A DNA stretch of 35,805 nt from a virus. The first letter of the stretch is position 1. Each line of letters begins with the position of its first letter. Positions 1 to 6,830 of the stretch are shown here, piece by piece. The notes below the pieces were generated by a model that searched no databases, was not told where the DNA came from, and was given only the letters and a program-made list of their open reading frames with translations. The position numbers and the translations under genes were made by a program. The stretch is from the IMG/VR virus record IMGVR_UViG_3300022856_000015, positions 1-35,805 of that record; one strand, written 5' to 3'.

Positions 1-138
1 TAAGCCCTTTAAACTGGTAAAGGATATTAATTTTACTCTATCTAATGGCGATAACATGTTAATCAAAAAAGGTTATCCAACAGACTTTGCTTCTTTACCT
101 AAACCTTTTAAAGTTCTTGGAGTTTACTTAAAAACATT
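1..138. repeat. Terminal direct repeat, copy 1 (circular-map overlap)
   Basis: Bases 1-138 recur at 35668-35805 with a single difference (C at 127, T at 35794). The difference is synonymous (Tyr TAC/TAT) in the gene crossing the join. This is the signature of a circular or circularly permuted genome assembled with overlapping ends, giving a unit of about 35,667 bp. A true short terminal repeat is the alternative, but an intact gene running through the repeat favours a circular map. Confidence 0.9.
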
Positions 139-379
139 CGACCATATAGGAGATGATTTAGAAGCATTTATAATCCACGATTTTTTATCTAATTATAGAA
201 ATTATGTTAGTGATAAAAAACTAGAACCTATATATGTTACTAGAAAATTTACAACCAAAGAAATGAAATATCAGATGTTGCAATACCAAAAAGAAGTTAA
301 AAGAATCAAACCTGTAAGAAATTGGCTATTTACTAATGGTGTTCACTTTGGAGGAATCTTTAGTTATGGTAAAATATAG
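2..379 (+). CDS. DUF1353-like phage protein, 3' part (continues from 35624)
   Basis: When the circle is closed the gene runs 35624..35667 then 1..379, giving 140 residues from ATG to TAG. It carries the hallmarks of the DUF1353 family: a GYPTDFASLP segment (family pattern GF.TDLASVP) followed by an acidic stretch and an IIHDF motif (family HDYLY). DUF1353 proteins are common near phage lysis and tail genes; their function is not established. It lies just downstream of a holin-like gene and upstream of the endolysin, so it belongs to the lysis block. An internal ATG at 56 would cut the family motif region short and is not the likely start. Confidence 0.85.
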   Translation, partial: KPFKLVKDINFTLSNGDNMLIKKGYPTDFASLPKPFKVLGVYLKTFDHIGDDLEAFIIHDFLSNYRNYVSDKKLEPIYVTRKFTTKEMKYQMLQYQKEVKRIKPVRNWLFTNGVHFGGIFSYGKI

Positions 380-402
380 GAGTTAATAACTAATATAAAA
401 CA

Positions 403-561
403 ATGATAGAAATTACACGTGAAGACGCTCAAAACATTCTTGTTATGTCAGAGAAGGTTCAAATCTCTGGAAAAGAAGCAATGGCAGTAGCTCAACTACA
501 AGTAAAATTATCTGAAGCTTTAAAGAAAGAGGAAGCTCCAAAGGAAGAAAAGAAGAAGTAA
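403..561 (+). CDS. Small hypothetical protein (52 aa)
   Basis: Starts MIEITREDAQNILVMSEKV and ends in a lysine/glutamate-rich tail (KKEEAPKEEKKK). It looks helical and soluble, with no membrane segment. Small charged proteins of this shape often sit in phage lysis or tail blocks. It lies 23 bp after the DUF1353-like gene and 72 bp before the endolysin. The 562-633 gap contains only a 20-codon ORF at 568 that cannot be supported. No function can be assigned. Confidence 0.6.
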   Translation: MIEITREDAQNILVMSEKVQISGKEAMAVAQLQVKLSEALKKEEAPKEEKKK

Positions 562-633
562 TTTAATGTGGGGTAGTGAGCGATACGGATGTATCAATAT
601 AAAATCGTTATCCCAAATTAGTTTATAAACATT

Positions 634-1560
634 ATGAAAAAAAACCAAAAACAAAATACTAATATGAAAGTATATATAAATACAACAGAAGACTGGGACT
701 CAATCAAAGAAGCAGTAGTTTATGCTCGCAAGTATTTTAAGGGTTACATATCAGAGATTAAACTAAACAAAATCAATTTAGATTTAAGTATTGATGGATT
801 AGAATTTCTCTATGAAACTACTTATTCTTGGTCTTGGTTTGAAAGAGTTCCTACCCGTTCACTTAAAGGAAGTTTTATAAGAAATTTAGCTCCGAAAGAA
901 TACGACTATGCAGGATTAATAGTTGATAAAAAAGCAACATCAGAAAAAGATAGTCTTTACGGACAACATAGCTCTAAAGATAAAAGCATTGAGGTTTATG
1001 CTAAAAAGCGAGGAGTATTAAGGGGTCTGCCTTATACAACAAATAATTTGGTTCACGAATTAAATCATGCAGTATGTTCACATTATGGGATTGAAGATAA
1101 ATTGCACGAGTTCATTGATGAGAATAAAAACATGGTAGGATTTTTACCATCAAAAACTAAATCAAAAATAAACGACATATTTCCTTTAGTAAAAAAAAAG
1201 TTTAAAGCATTACAATTCTTTGCTAAATTACTAGGAACACCAATCAAAATGGTTGAGGGGTATCGTTCAGCAGAAAGACAAAATGAGTTATACAAACAAA
1301 GACCTAAAGTAACTAACGCAAGAGGTGGAGAATCAATGCATCAGTATGGGATAGCACTAGATTATTGTTTCACTAAAGGAGTGGCGTATCCACCAAGTGG
1401 AGATAGTAAATGGCGACACGTTAATAACATGGCTAAATGGCTAGGGTTTTATTCTTACGGTCTTGAATTAGGTTGGGACGACGGACATATCCAAGTAATG
1501 TTTGATTATTCAGAAAAGGATTTCCGAAACGGTAATGTAGATTATAGTAAATATGAATAA
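634..1560 (+). CDS. Endolysin-like protein with HExxH and M15 (VanY-type) peptidase domains
   Basis: This protein of 308 residues appears to hold two zinc-peptidase-type regions. Residues about 1-165 end in a HELNH motif (141-145) of the HExxH zincin type, followed by acidic residues that could be the third ligand. Residues about 185-290 match the M15 D,D-/L,D-carboxypeptidase fold: the EGYRSAERQNELY segment (208-220), H236 and D243 in the HQYGIALD segment, and H285 in the final GHIQ. M15 domains cleave peptidoglycan stem or cross-link peptides, so host lysis is the natural role. The start at 634 has the ACATTATG context used by other genes here; ATG 664 is an alternative. No signal peptide is seen, so export would need a holin. 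Confidence 0.85.
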   Translation: MKKNQKQNTNMKVYINTTEDWDSIKEAVVYARKYFKGYISEIKLNKINLDLSIDGLEFLYETTYSWSWFERVPTRSLKGSFIRNLAPKEYDYAGLIVDKKATSEKDSLYGQHSSKDKSIEVYAKKRGVLRGLPYTTNNLVHELNHAVCSHYGIEDKLHEFIDENKNMVGFLPSKTKSKINDIFPLVKKKFKALQFFAKLLGTPIKMVEGYRSAERQNELYKQRPKVTNARGGESMHQYGIALDYCFTKGVAYPPSGDSKWRHVNNMAKWLGFYSYGLELGWDDGHIQVMFDYSEKDFRNGNVDYSKYE

Positions 1561-1651
1561 CTGGGTTCTATTCTTAACAGTATCAATAATGTGTCTTACA
1601 CTATATGCTTTTTATTACGTTACCTTCAACTTCCAAAGTGTCTTGTTTTGA
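1553..1651 (+). CDS. Small membrane protein (32 aa), candidate lysis accessory
   Basis: Overlaps the endolysin stop by 8 nt in the arrangement ATGAATAA, an arrangement that recurs at other junctions here. It encodes MNNWVLF followed by a single hydrophobic helix (about residues 4-24) and a short tail. Its 3' end overlaps the convergent minus-strand gene by about 50 bp. A small one-helix protein directly after an endolysin suggests a holin or spanin-like role, but this rests on position and hydrophobicity only. Confidence 0.5.
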   Translation: MNNWVLFLTVSIMCLTLYAFYYVTFNFQSVLF

Positions 1652-1810
1652 GTCTTTTAACATAAGTTCTAATGAATCAATAACATCCTTTTTTGACTCG
1701 TAATAACCCGTTAATGGTTCTGTCCATGAGTGGGGTATTCCATCTTCATAAAAAACTTCTGCAACATAGTAAGTGTCTTTTTCTTTTATTATACGATAGC
1801 TCCAGTCCAT
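1601..1810 (-). CDS. Small hypothetical phage protein
   Basis: Begins MDWSYRIIKEKDTYYVAEV and contains SWTEPLTGYYESKKDVIDSLELML. The pattern (Tyr-Arg-Ile/Val, then a short strand, then W/YTEPL and a C-terminal helix) is that of a very common small uncharacterised phage protein. The chosen ATG lies 1 nt after the stop of the upstream minus-strand gene; ATGs at 1819 and 1837 would overlap that gene. It is the last gene of the minus operon. Function unknown. Confidence 0.65.
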   Translation of the reverse strand: MDWSYRIIKEKDTYYVAEVFYEDGIPHSWTEPLTGYYESKKDVIDSLELMLKDSKQDTLEVEGNVIKSI

Positions 1811-1811
1811 A

Positions 1812-2099
1812 CTATTCATGGTCTTCTGCTTTACCAAGAGTTCCAGAACATGTGTCGCAATGGTCTGAACCCTCTATTGTTCCTCGTCTAAGGTCGACTA
1901 AAGTTCTTACTCCTGCTTTTCCGTCTGAAAGCTCTTTGTTTAACTTTAAAAGTCTAAATACAAAATATGCTCTATAAGAGTTGTCTTGTTCTCTAAGGAA
2001 GTCTACACCTGCTTCAACTTCTTTCATTTGTCTTTTAGATAAGTTTCCAAATGATTTCTTTACTGCTTCTTTTTTTGTTACGTAAATGTCGTTTTTCAT
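1812..2099 (-). CDS. Hypothetical protein (95 aa)
   Basis: A charged protein starting MKNDIYVTKKEAVKKSF. It contains a CDTC pair near the C terminus (DHCDTCSG) that could bind metal, though a single pair is not enough to call a zinc site. It sits 1 nt downstream of the dATP/dGTP diphosphohydrolase-like gene, so it is probably co-transcribed and translationally coupled. No family is recognised. Confidence 0.65.
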   Translation of the reverse strand: MKNDIYVTKKEAVKKSFGNLSKRQMKEVEAGVDFLREQDNSYRAYFVFRLLKLNKELSDGKAGVRTLVDLRRGTIEGSDHCDTCSGTLGKAEDHE

Positions 2100-2100
2100 G

Positions 2101-2436
2101 TTATTTGTTATATTCGCTTATTTCTGCCAACCCTTCTTTTTCTAATTGTTTCTGTAATTGGGCAAGACTCCTCCAACAAACTTTTGTTAAATGCTTAACA
2201 CCATCTGTGTCAACAGGGTCTAATGCAGTATCTATAAAGTGTCTACCAAGACAATCTAGTTCATCTCCAGATTTACTTCTGTCCCATCCAAGTGGCTTAC
2301 CTGGGTTATGTTGCTCATTAGCAATTTGACTTAATCTTGCTACCTCCAATATTGCTAGTGGGAAGTATTTAATAAAGCCAGAATAAACTGGAATACCTTT
2401 TCTAATTTCTGCTTCTGTTGGTTGTTTTTTGTTCAT
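2101..2436 (-). CDS. dATP/dGTP diphosphohydrolase-like protein (DUF5664-type)
   Basis: Residues 16-98 match the phage family DUF5664, described as the dATP/dGTP diphosphohydrolase N-terminal domain: PVYSGFIKYFP, then NEQHNPGKPLGWDRSKSGDE, then CLGRHF, then DGVKHLTKVCWRSLAQLQ. The repeated His/Asp/Glu residues are the expected metal and nucleotide ligands of all-alpha NTP pyrophosphatases. At 111 residues it is a stand-alone domain. It may trim dNTP pools during infection. Related proteins occur in phages that substitute adenine with diaminopurine, but no PurZ-like gene is visible here, so that link is not supported. Confidence 0.72.
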   Translation of the reverse strand: MNKKQPTEAEIRKGIPVYSGFIKYFPLAILEVARLSQIANEQHNPGKPLGWDRSKSGDELDCLGRHFIDTALDPVDTDGVKHLTKVCWRSLAQLQKQLEKEGLAEISEYNK

Positions 2437-2478
2437 AATGATAATCTATGTTAATTGCTAATTTAAATCGACTGGTGG

Positions 2479-2742
2479 CTATCTGAGAGCCTCAGGCAGG
2501 GTTTTAAGCACCTCTTTAATCTCGTTTATAAAGTCTTTTCTTATCTTTGCCACTTTTTTAATGTAATCCTCAATGTCTTTGTAGTCTTCTTTCTTTTCAT
2601 ACTCTACTGCTATTCTATCAAGTGCAGATTCTATTGTTGGTTTGTATTTAGTAACTCCGTCACCAGTTATAATATATTGACGTTTATCTGTTGATATGGT
2701 GTAATTTCCTATTTTGAATAATTTTTTAATGTTTGATTTCAT
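2479..2742 (-). CDS. Small hypothetical phage protein (DUF5405-like pattern)
   Basis: The protein begins with a basic segment and an IGNYTISTDKRQYIIT stretch, then KYKPTIESALDRIA, then a long charged helix. This order (strand, short loop, PT, helix) resembles the small uncharacterised phage family DUF5405; the match is from memory of the pattern and is tentative. It lies 1 nt after the methylase gene in the minus operon. Function unknown. Confidence 0.55.
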   Translation of the reverse strand: MKSNIKKLFKIGNYTISTDKRQYIITGDGVTKYKPTIESALDRIAVEYEKKEDYKDIEDYIKKVAKIRKDFINEIKEVLKTLPEALR

Positions 2743-2743
2743 A

Positions 2744-3199
2744 TTAATCTCTGCTTATCATGTCAATTTCCCATTTATCCTGTATTTTCATAACCACAGT
2801 CCCAAATGTTGGTGAATTACTTTTTTTACCAAGACCACTCTCAAATTTAATCCTACCGTTTGGTATAAAGATTTTTCCACCGCCAACAAAATCATGGAAT
2901 CTTTTTGTTGTTATAAATTCAATAGGAAATAACATATAAATTTCATTTTTTGCTTCATTATAAGTTTCCCACGCTTTTTTCAAAAATTCATGTTTTATTG
3001 TAAAGGGTGGGTTAATCCATATTCTTTTGTATTTTGTCCAATCTTGTGAAAGACCGTCTGTTTCTATAGTGTCAAAGTCTTTTATTCCAAAGTCCTCTGC
3101 CTTTTCCTTTGTTGTTGCTGGGTCATAGTCAAATTGACCAAATCTAGCTACAAACTCTTTTGGTGTATAATATTCATTATCTTTTGATACGTATTTCAT
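2744..3199 (-). CDS. dam: Phage DNA N6-adenine methyltransferase (Dam-type)
   Basis: The compact phage Dam-type family (PF05869) is recognised by its motif order: NEYYTPKEFV at the start, FDYDPATT (23-30), DGLSQDW (48-54), WINPPF (61-66, the catalytic NPPF box) and a C-terminal half with SPTFGTVVM. At 151 residues it is typical. It transfers a methyl group from S-adenosylmethionine to adenine N6 in DNA. No restriction endonuclease is nearby, so it is an orphan, probably protecting phage DNA from host restriction or marking it for regulation. It is the second gene of the minus operon, with a hairpin between it and the phosphoesterase gene. Confidence 0.85.
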   Translation of the reverse strand: MKYVSKDNEYYTPKEFVARFGQFDYDPATTKEKAEDFGIKDFDTIETDGLSQDWTKYKRIWINPPFTIKHEFLKKAWETYNEAKNEIYMLFPIEFITTKRFHDFVGGGKIFIPNGRIKFESGLGKKSNSPTFGTVVMKIQDKWEIDMISRD

Positions 3200-3221
3200 T
3201 TTAATTTCGTTATGATAAATA

Positions 3222-3241
3222 CCCCGCCATTTCTGACGGGA
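3222..3241 (-). terminator. Hairpin between phosphoesterase and methylase genes
   Basis: Read on the minus strand, CCCGTC and GGCGGG can pair (6 bp with one G-U) around a 6-nt loop, followed by GTATTTAT. The T-run is weak, so this may be an attenuating or processing hairpin that lowers expression of the downstream minus-strand genes rather than a full terminator. Confidence 0.45.
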
Positions 3242-3247
3242 TATGAT

Positions 3248-4507
3248 TTAAGCAACGGGAACATCCGTTACAACTGGTAATTTATCTTTAACTGTGATGT
3301 ATAAATACCCAGACTGACTTGAGTAACCAAGTCCTTTTGAATAGTCATTGCCAGTAAAGATTGACGGTGCATGAATAACACGGTTTTCGTAAGAATCTGA
3401 TAGAACCTTACGAGTATGCAAGTGTCCCATAACAATTAAGTTATAGAAGTCTTTGAATCCATACATGTTTACAATCTGGTTGCCTCCTTTTTTAGAGATT
3501 CCCAAATGACCATGTGTGAAAACAAACCCACAACCGTCTAGCTTTAACGAGTGAACATCTGGAGTCCATACTGTTTTAATTCCAGTAAATGTATTTGATA
3601 ACACAAAATGGATCAATCTAGTTACTTCTCCCTCGACATCTTCTTTATTATTGCTAGTGACCCTATCGTGATTACCTGAAACAAGCACCAGATTATCAAC
3701 ATTGTTAATATCTGATATGAACTTTGTAAGAAGCTCAATTGCTTTGACTACAGCTTTAACACCGTAACCGTCTTTTTCATCAATATTTTTCCAAGAGTTG
3801 ATGTGGTTTAAACCTGTGAATGTTTCAATAAAGTCCCCATTGAGAACCAGAGTAACACTTTTAGGTCTTCGCCCGTTAACATCTTGAGATATTGTTTCCA
3901 GTTTTGCTTCGAGAACTTCATAATTGTAAGCTGGTAGGTTTTTTGATTTCTCAATTTTTGCACCAGCGTGTAAATCACAAACGTGAACAATAGCATTTAT
4001 ATCTACTGTTAGTTTAGTTCTTTTAGCAGTTACTTGTTTAGCTACGGTTATGTAATCCAACAAGCCAGTTTCAAACTTCTGGCGTTGATAAAACATATCC
4101 TCAACTTTTTTGATGCCTTTTGCATAAGCCCTTTTTGTTTGCTTGTCGTCTTCGTGAACGATGACAGCACGCATATTTTGAGGACTATACTTTTCGGCAA
4201 CCTTATCGGCAATCATGTCGCAAGCCTCTTTACCAGAAACTAACGATAGACTGTAAGGACTAAATACGTCAGAGTCTTTGACTAGGTCAAAAGTTCTCTT
4301 AAACGACACCCACTGGAGAGCATCAAAACCAAGATAGTTTTGAACTTGCACCTGTGATTTATTCAGTCCGTGCTTTGAGTATTGATAGAAAACATGGTCA
4401 ACTTGGTCAACAGTAAGAGCTAAATTACCCCTCCTATATTTCCAAACCAGCTTATTTCTCTTTACTTCAAACGGGTTTTCTTCTTCCTTGACTATTTTTT
4501 TCTTCAT
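3248..4507 (-). CDS. Calcineurin-like metallophosphoesterase with N-terminal helical domain
   Basis: This 419-residue protein carries the full set of metallophosphoesterase motifs: D178-x-H180 (CDLHAG), GD 224-225, GNHD 278-281, H332/H334 (THGHLG) and GHLH 361-364. These bind two metal ions and hydrolyse phosphoesters. Residues 1-160 precede the catalytic domain and include a possible helix-turn-helix (HGLNKSQVQVQNYLGFD), which could bind nucleic acid. Such phage proteins may act on DNA or RNA ends or nucleotides; the substrate cannot be read from sequence. It is the first gene of the minus operon, 20 nt downstream of a TATAAT box, with AAAGG about 8 nt before the ATG. Confidence 0.8.
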   Translation of the reverse strand: MKKKIVKEEENPFEVKRNKLVWKYRRGNLALTVDQVDHVFYQYSKHGLNKSQVQVQNYLGFDALQWVSFKRTFDLVKDSDVFSPYSLSLVSGKEACDMIADKVAEKYSPQNMRAVIVHEDDKQTKRAYAKGIKKVEDMFYQRQKFETGLLDYITVAKQVTAKRTKLTVDINAIVHVCDLHAGAKIEKSKNLPAYNYEVLEAKLETISQDVNGRRPKSVTLVLNGDFIETFTGLNHINSWKNIDEKDGYGVKAVVKAIELLTKFISDINNVDNLVLVSGNHDRVTSNNKEDVEGEVTRLIHFVLSNTFTGIKTVWTPDVHSLKLDGCGFVFTHGHLGISKKGGNQIVNMYGFKDFYNLIVMGHLHTRKVLSDSYENRVIHAPSIFTGNDYSKGLGYSSQSGYLYITVKDKLPVVTDVPVA

Positions 4508-4527
4508 AATGTGCCTTTCTGCTTTTA

Positions 4528-4533
4528 ATTATA
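4528..4533 (-). promoter_or_regulatory. Minus-strand promoter -10 for the phosphoesterase operon
   Basis: The minus strand reads GGAGTATAATTAAAAGC, with TATAAT ending 20 nt before the ATG at 4507. The transcript would start near 4521 and carry a leader of about a dozen bases, including AAAGG as a possible ribosome site. No clear -35 is seen. Confidence 0.6.
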
Positions 4534-4618
4534 CTCCTTTAATAACTCGCCTTAACTTTCTTGTTCTTTATTGTAACTTATTCCAACGTAAATTAATACC
4601 TGTCAAGATTGCATAAGG

Positions 4619-4685
4619 TGTGGATAAGTGGTGTAAAACTAACTGGGGATAACTAATTTGATTAAAGTTTTAGATGGTTTATAAT
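4619..4685 (+). promoter_or_regulatory. DnaA-box promoter P1 (divergent region)
   Basis: TGTGGATAA at 4619 is a perfect DnaA box in reverse, and a one-mismatch copy TGGGGATAAC starts at 4644. The -10 TATAAT is at 4680, exactly 36 bp after the second box, and 6 nt before the ATG at 4692. This region divides the minus operon from the plus-strand early genes and is AT-rich, so it is also a candidate origin. Confidence 0.65.
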
Positions 4686-4691
4686 TAGGGT

Positions 4692-4820
4692 ATGAAAAAA
4701 TTAGAAAATTTAATTATAGGTAAAAAGTGGGAAGCTAATGATGATGTTTTTATGTATCTTAATGGTTATCAAGAAATCAATAAAATTATTAAAGACATAA
4801 CAGATAACATTATAAAATAA
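4692..4820 (+). CDS. Small hypothetical protein (42 aa), leaderless
   Basis: Starts MKKLENLIIGKKWEANDDV. The ATG lies 6 nt after TATAAT at 4680, so the mRNA would begin at or next to the start codon. It is followed 1 nt later by the next gene. It is soluble and charged and has no recognised family. The leaderless geometry and tight packing with its neighbour support it as a real gene despite its size. Confidence 0.6.
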   Translation: MKKLENLIIGKKWEANDDVFMYLNGYQEINKIIKDITDNIIK

Positions 4821-4821
4821 T

Positions 4822-5130
4822 ATGAAAAAACCATTTTACTATTTTGTATTTAAAAGATTATTAAATAAATTTTTTGATAAATATATTAGGGGTAATAAAC
4901 AAGCAGACATAGAATTTATATCTAATATAAACGACAAATCACAAATTATATTAAACAGAACTAGATACTATTCAAATCACATGGTAACGAAAGATTTAAA
5001 ACACTTACTAAACTTAGTTGAAGAAATTATAGACGATGTTCAAGTAGAAGAAAACATGTGCGATAAAGATAGAAACTTAGTCTATCTCAGATATACCATA
5101 AAGTATGTAACGCAAAAAAAATATGAATAA
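4822..5130 (+). CDS. Hypothetical protein (102 aa)
   Basis: Begins with a basic, aromatic segment (MKKPFYYFVFKRLLNKFF) that could lie on a membrane, followed by charged helices. It forms an early operon with the 42-aa gene before it and the membrane protein after it, overlapping the latter by 8 nt (ATGAATAA). No family is recognised. Confidence 0.65.
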   Translation: MKKPFYYFVFKRLLNKFFDKYIRGNKQADIEFISNINDKSQIILNRTRYYSNHMVTKDLKHLLNLVEEIIDDVQVEENMCDKDRNLVYLRYTIKYVTQKKYE

Positions 5131-5347
5131 AAACAAACAATCAATAATACAAGATAGCCAATTTTTATGGTGCAAAGCTAAACTTAATATAATTAAATAT
5201 ATTAAAAAAACAATAAAATACACAAACTGGGAAGACTTATTTAATAAGGCATTTACATTAATGTTTTATTGTTTTTTTATTATGTTAGGAATAGGAATAT
5301 CAAAAAGTATTTACGAATTAATAGAATTATTAATTATTTGTGGATAA
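5123..5347 (+). CDS. Small membrane protein (74 aa)
   Basis: A basic, soluble first half leads into one or two hydrophobic helices (about residues 46-72, FTLMFYCFFIMLGIGI then LIELLIICG). The last codons TGT GGA TAA form the DnaA-box-like element of the next promoter, so the stop codon lies inside a regulatory site. Function unknown; a holin or membrane-remodelling role is possible. Confidence 0.6.
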   Translation: MNKNKQSIIQDSQFLWCKAKLNIIKYIKKTIKYTNWEDLFNKAFTLMFYCFFIMLGIGISKSIYELIELLIICG

Positions 5348-5379
5348 CTTTCTACACAATCCTGCAAAAATGGTAAAAT
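5339..5379 (+). promoter_or_regulatory. DnaA-box promoter P2
   Basis: TGTGGATAACT starts at 5339. An extended -10 TGGTAAAAT follows, with its hexamer at 5374, 35 bp after the box start. Downstream, AGGAAAG precedes a 10-codon ORF at 5394 (MTETTDNQIL), a possible leader peptide before the transglycosylase gene. Confidence 0.5.
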
Positions 5380-5501
5380 GATATAAGGAAAGCATGACAG
5401 AAACGACAGACAATCAGATACTATAACGACAAAACTTCAAAATTTATTAGTCCATTTTTTGTAGCCAATGAGAACAGCCCAGAAAGACTTAAGAAAACAT
5501 T

Positions 5502-5927
5502 ATAGTCAAATTAATAATAATAATTGTAGTTACATTTTTAATAATTGTAGCCACAGCCGAAGCTAGAGAATCATACACAGCACCAGAAGTTAAAAGAGTC
5601 CAAGTTGTGCAAATTATAGAAGTTAAAACAGATAGCCCTATTATAGAGCAAAAGATTAGAGAGGCGTTTCCAGATAACTATAAAGTTATGTTAGCTATTG
5701 CTCAAGCTGAATCAAATTTAAATCCTAGCGCTTTAAATCCAGAGTCTCATAATGGGTGCGACGGTTCGTTTGGAGTTTTTCAAATTGCTTGTTTGCACGT
5801 AGATGAACCAGAAATGCTTTATGACGTTGATTATAACATTGAAATTGCAAAAAAGATTTATAACAGAGATGGTATAGAAATTTGGGGAGCTTTTACAGAC
5901 AAAAGATATTTAGCCTATTTAAATTAA
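5502..5927 (+). CDS. Secreted lytic transglycosylase-like protein, apparent ATA start
   Basis: Read from ATA at 5502, the protein has 141 residues: a signal peptide (basic VK, then about 14 hydrophobic residues, then ATAEA as a cleavage site) and an SLT/lysozyme-like domain with the catalytic Glu in AIAQAESNLNP (about residue 70) and GSFGVFQI. Such enzymes cleave the glycan backbone of peptidoglycan. The first standard start in frame is GTG 5607, which would remove the signal peptide. The ATA sits in an ACATTATA context where other genes have ACATTATG. Alternatives are a mutated start or a frameshift from ATG 5468, which opens 31 codons in another frame. The 5380-5501 leader holds a 10-codon ORF and little else. 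Confidence 0.75.
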   Translation: MVKLIIIIVVTFLIIVATAEARESYTAPEVKRVQVVQIIEVKTDSPIIEQKIREAFPDNYKVMLAIAQAESNLNPSALNPESHNGCDGSFGVFQIACLHVDEPEMLYDVDYNIEIAKKIYNRDGIEIWGAFTDKRYLAYLN

Positions 5928-5930
5928 AAC

Positions 5931-5974
5931 TGTGGATAACTACTCTTTACGGAGTGGTTTTTGTTTTATATAAT
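5931..5974 (+). promoter_or_regulatory. DnaA-box promoter P3
   Basis: TGTGGATAACT at 5931 is followed by TATAAT at 5969 (38 bp) and ATG at 5981, 6 nt after the -10. A weak hairpin plus T-rich stretch (5942-5967) that may end the transglycosylase transcript lies between box and -10. Confidence 0.6.
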
Positions 5975-5980
5975 GTAAGT

Positions 5981-6361
5981 ATGAACAGAGAAATAAAATT
6001 TAGAGCATGGGTAGCAGAAGAAAAAACAATGATTAAACACCGTGAGGTTATAGAACGCTCACACTTACAATTTAAAGATAGAGTTGGTCAAGACAAAGAT
6101 ATTGTTATGCAATACACAGGTATTAAAGACAAAGACGGCGTAGAGATTTATGAGGGGGATATATTAAATAATGGCTGGGTAGGTATAGCAGAGGTTAAAA
6201 ATGGAATAGCTACAATAGAAGATAACGAAATGTATGGATTTAATCAAGTTTCTGGTTTTTACTTAGATACAGAACGAGGTTACAGACACATTGACCTAGA
6301 TAAAAATGTTGAAGTAATAGGAAACATTTACGAAAACCCAGAACTACTAGACAACAAATAA
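5981..6361 (+). CDS. YopX-family phage protein
   Basis: The start MNREIKFRAWV, the QYTGIKDKDGVEIYEGDIL core and the C-terminal EVIGNIYENPELL are diagnostic of the YopX family (PF09643), small phage proteins of unknown function that form oligomers. The start at 5981 was chosen because it begins the family's conserved N terminus and lies 6 nt after a TATAAT; an in-frame upstream start at 5882 would run through the transglycosylase end. Length (126 aa) is normal for the family. Confidence 0.85.
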   Translation: MNREIKFRAWVAEEKTMIKHREVIERSHLQFKDRVGQDKDIVMQYTGIKDKDGVEIYEGDILNNGWVGIAEVKNGIATIEDNEMYGFNQVSGFYLDTERGYRHIDLDKNVEVIGNIYENPELLDNK

Positions 6362-6370
6362 TATTAGTTA

Positions 6371-6376
6371 TATAAT
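6371..6376 (+). promoter_or_regulatory. Promoter -10 for short transcript at 6383
   Basis: TATAAT lies 6 nt before ATG 6383. No DnaA box is found 36 bp upstream. A terminator at 6438-6470 would give a transcript of roughly 85-90 nt. Confidence 0.55.
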
Positions 6377-6382
6377 GTGTTT

Positions 6383-6484
6383 ATGGATAAAAATTTAACT
6401 GTTTATCCATCTAGCCCCATTTTGTATACAACAAAGGCATCAAGCAATTCCCTCGCTTGGTGTTTTTATTTATCCATAGTATAA
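6383..6484 (+). CDS. 33-aa ORF overlapping a terminator; alternatively a small RNA
   Basis: ATG at 6383 lies 6 nt after TATAAT and opens a 33-codon frame (MDKNLTVYPSSPILY, ending LSIV). However, a strong rho-independent terminator (6438-6470) lies inside the frame, so transcripts would end before the stop codon. The sequence may therefore encode a small RNA of about 85-90 nt, or a peptide only from readthrough. No family is recognised. Confidence 0.35.
   Translation: MDKNLTVYPSSPILYTTKASSNSLAWCFYLSIV
6438..6470 (+). terminator. Rho-independent terminator
   Basis: CATCAAGC and GCTTGGTG form an 8-bp stem with one G-U pair and a 9-nt loop, followed by TTTTTATTT. Confidence 0.75.
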
Positions 6485-6485
6485 T
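6480..6485 (+). promoter_or_regulatory. Promoter -10 for structured RNA at 6492
   Basis: TATAAT ends 6 nt before ATG 6492, which opens only 10 codons (MFGFRKTTTI) before a stop. The transcript then runs through a noncoding region to the terminator at 6805-6830. Confidence 0.55.
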
Positions 6486-6491
6486 TTATAT

Positions 6492-6830
6492 ATGTTCGGA
6501 TTTAGGAAAACTACAACAATCTAAGAACGCAGAAAATCCACCAATCATTAAGACTGGTGGATTTCTGTTAGATAAGAGTCAAGGCGAATATCATCAAATC
6601 AAATATCTTTTTAAAGTTCTTTACCGAACCGTTTCCAAGAATTACTTTGGATTCACAACACTAATTAAAGCATTTATATAACATTATACTATCAAAAAGC
6701 AGTATAGTCAAGCATAACATGATAACCTACCGAAATTCAGCAGGACTGATAACCTAGCAATTTATGGATTGTTAGTCAAGCGAATAAACCAATACTTTTA
6801 AAAGACACCTTTCCGAGAGGGTGTTTTTTT
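6492..6830 (+). ncRNA. Putative structured noncoding RNA, about 340 nt
   Basis: This stretch has its own -10 (6480) and terminator and no convincing gene. A GTG-initiated frame through it (6457-6681) has no family resemblance and crosses a hairpin. Hairpins can be drawn at 6528-6570 (AGAAAATCCACCA with TGGTGGATTTCT, one bulge), around 6687-6711 (TATACT with AGTATA) and 6752-6775 (CTAGCAAT with ATTGTTAG). GATAACCTA occurs twice (near 6721 and 6749) and TAGTCAAGC twice (near 6705 and 6773). Together these suggest a regulatory or structural RNA that may begin with a 10-codon leader peptide. Confidence 0.45.
6805..6830 (+). terminator. Rho-independent terminator
   Basis: ACACCTT pairs with AGGGTGT (7 bp including one G-U) around CCGAG-type loop bases and is followed by seven T. 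Its last T is the first base of the next DnaA-box-like element. Confidence 0.8.

Noticed and set aside
1083-1295. Minus-strand ORF within the endolysin
   Set aside because: Shadow of the strongly supported plus-strand gene, without start context or family features.
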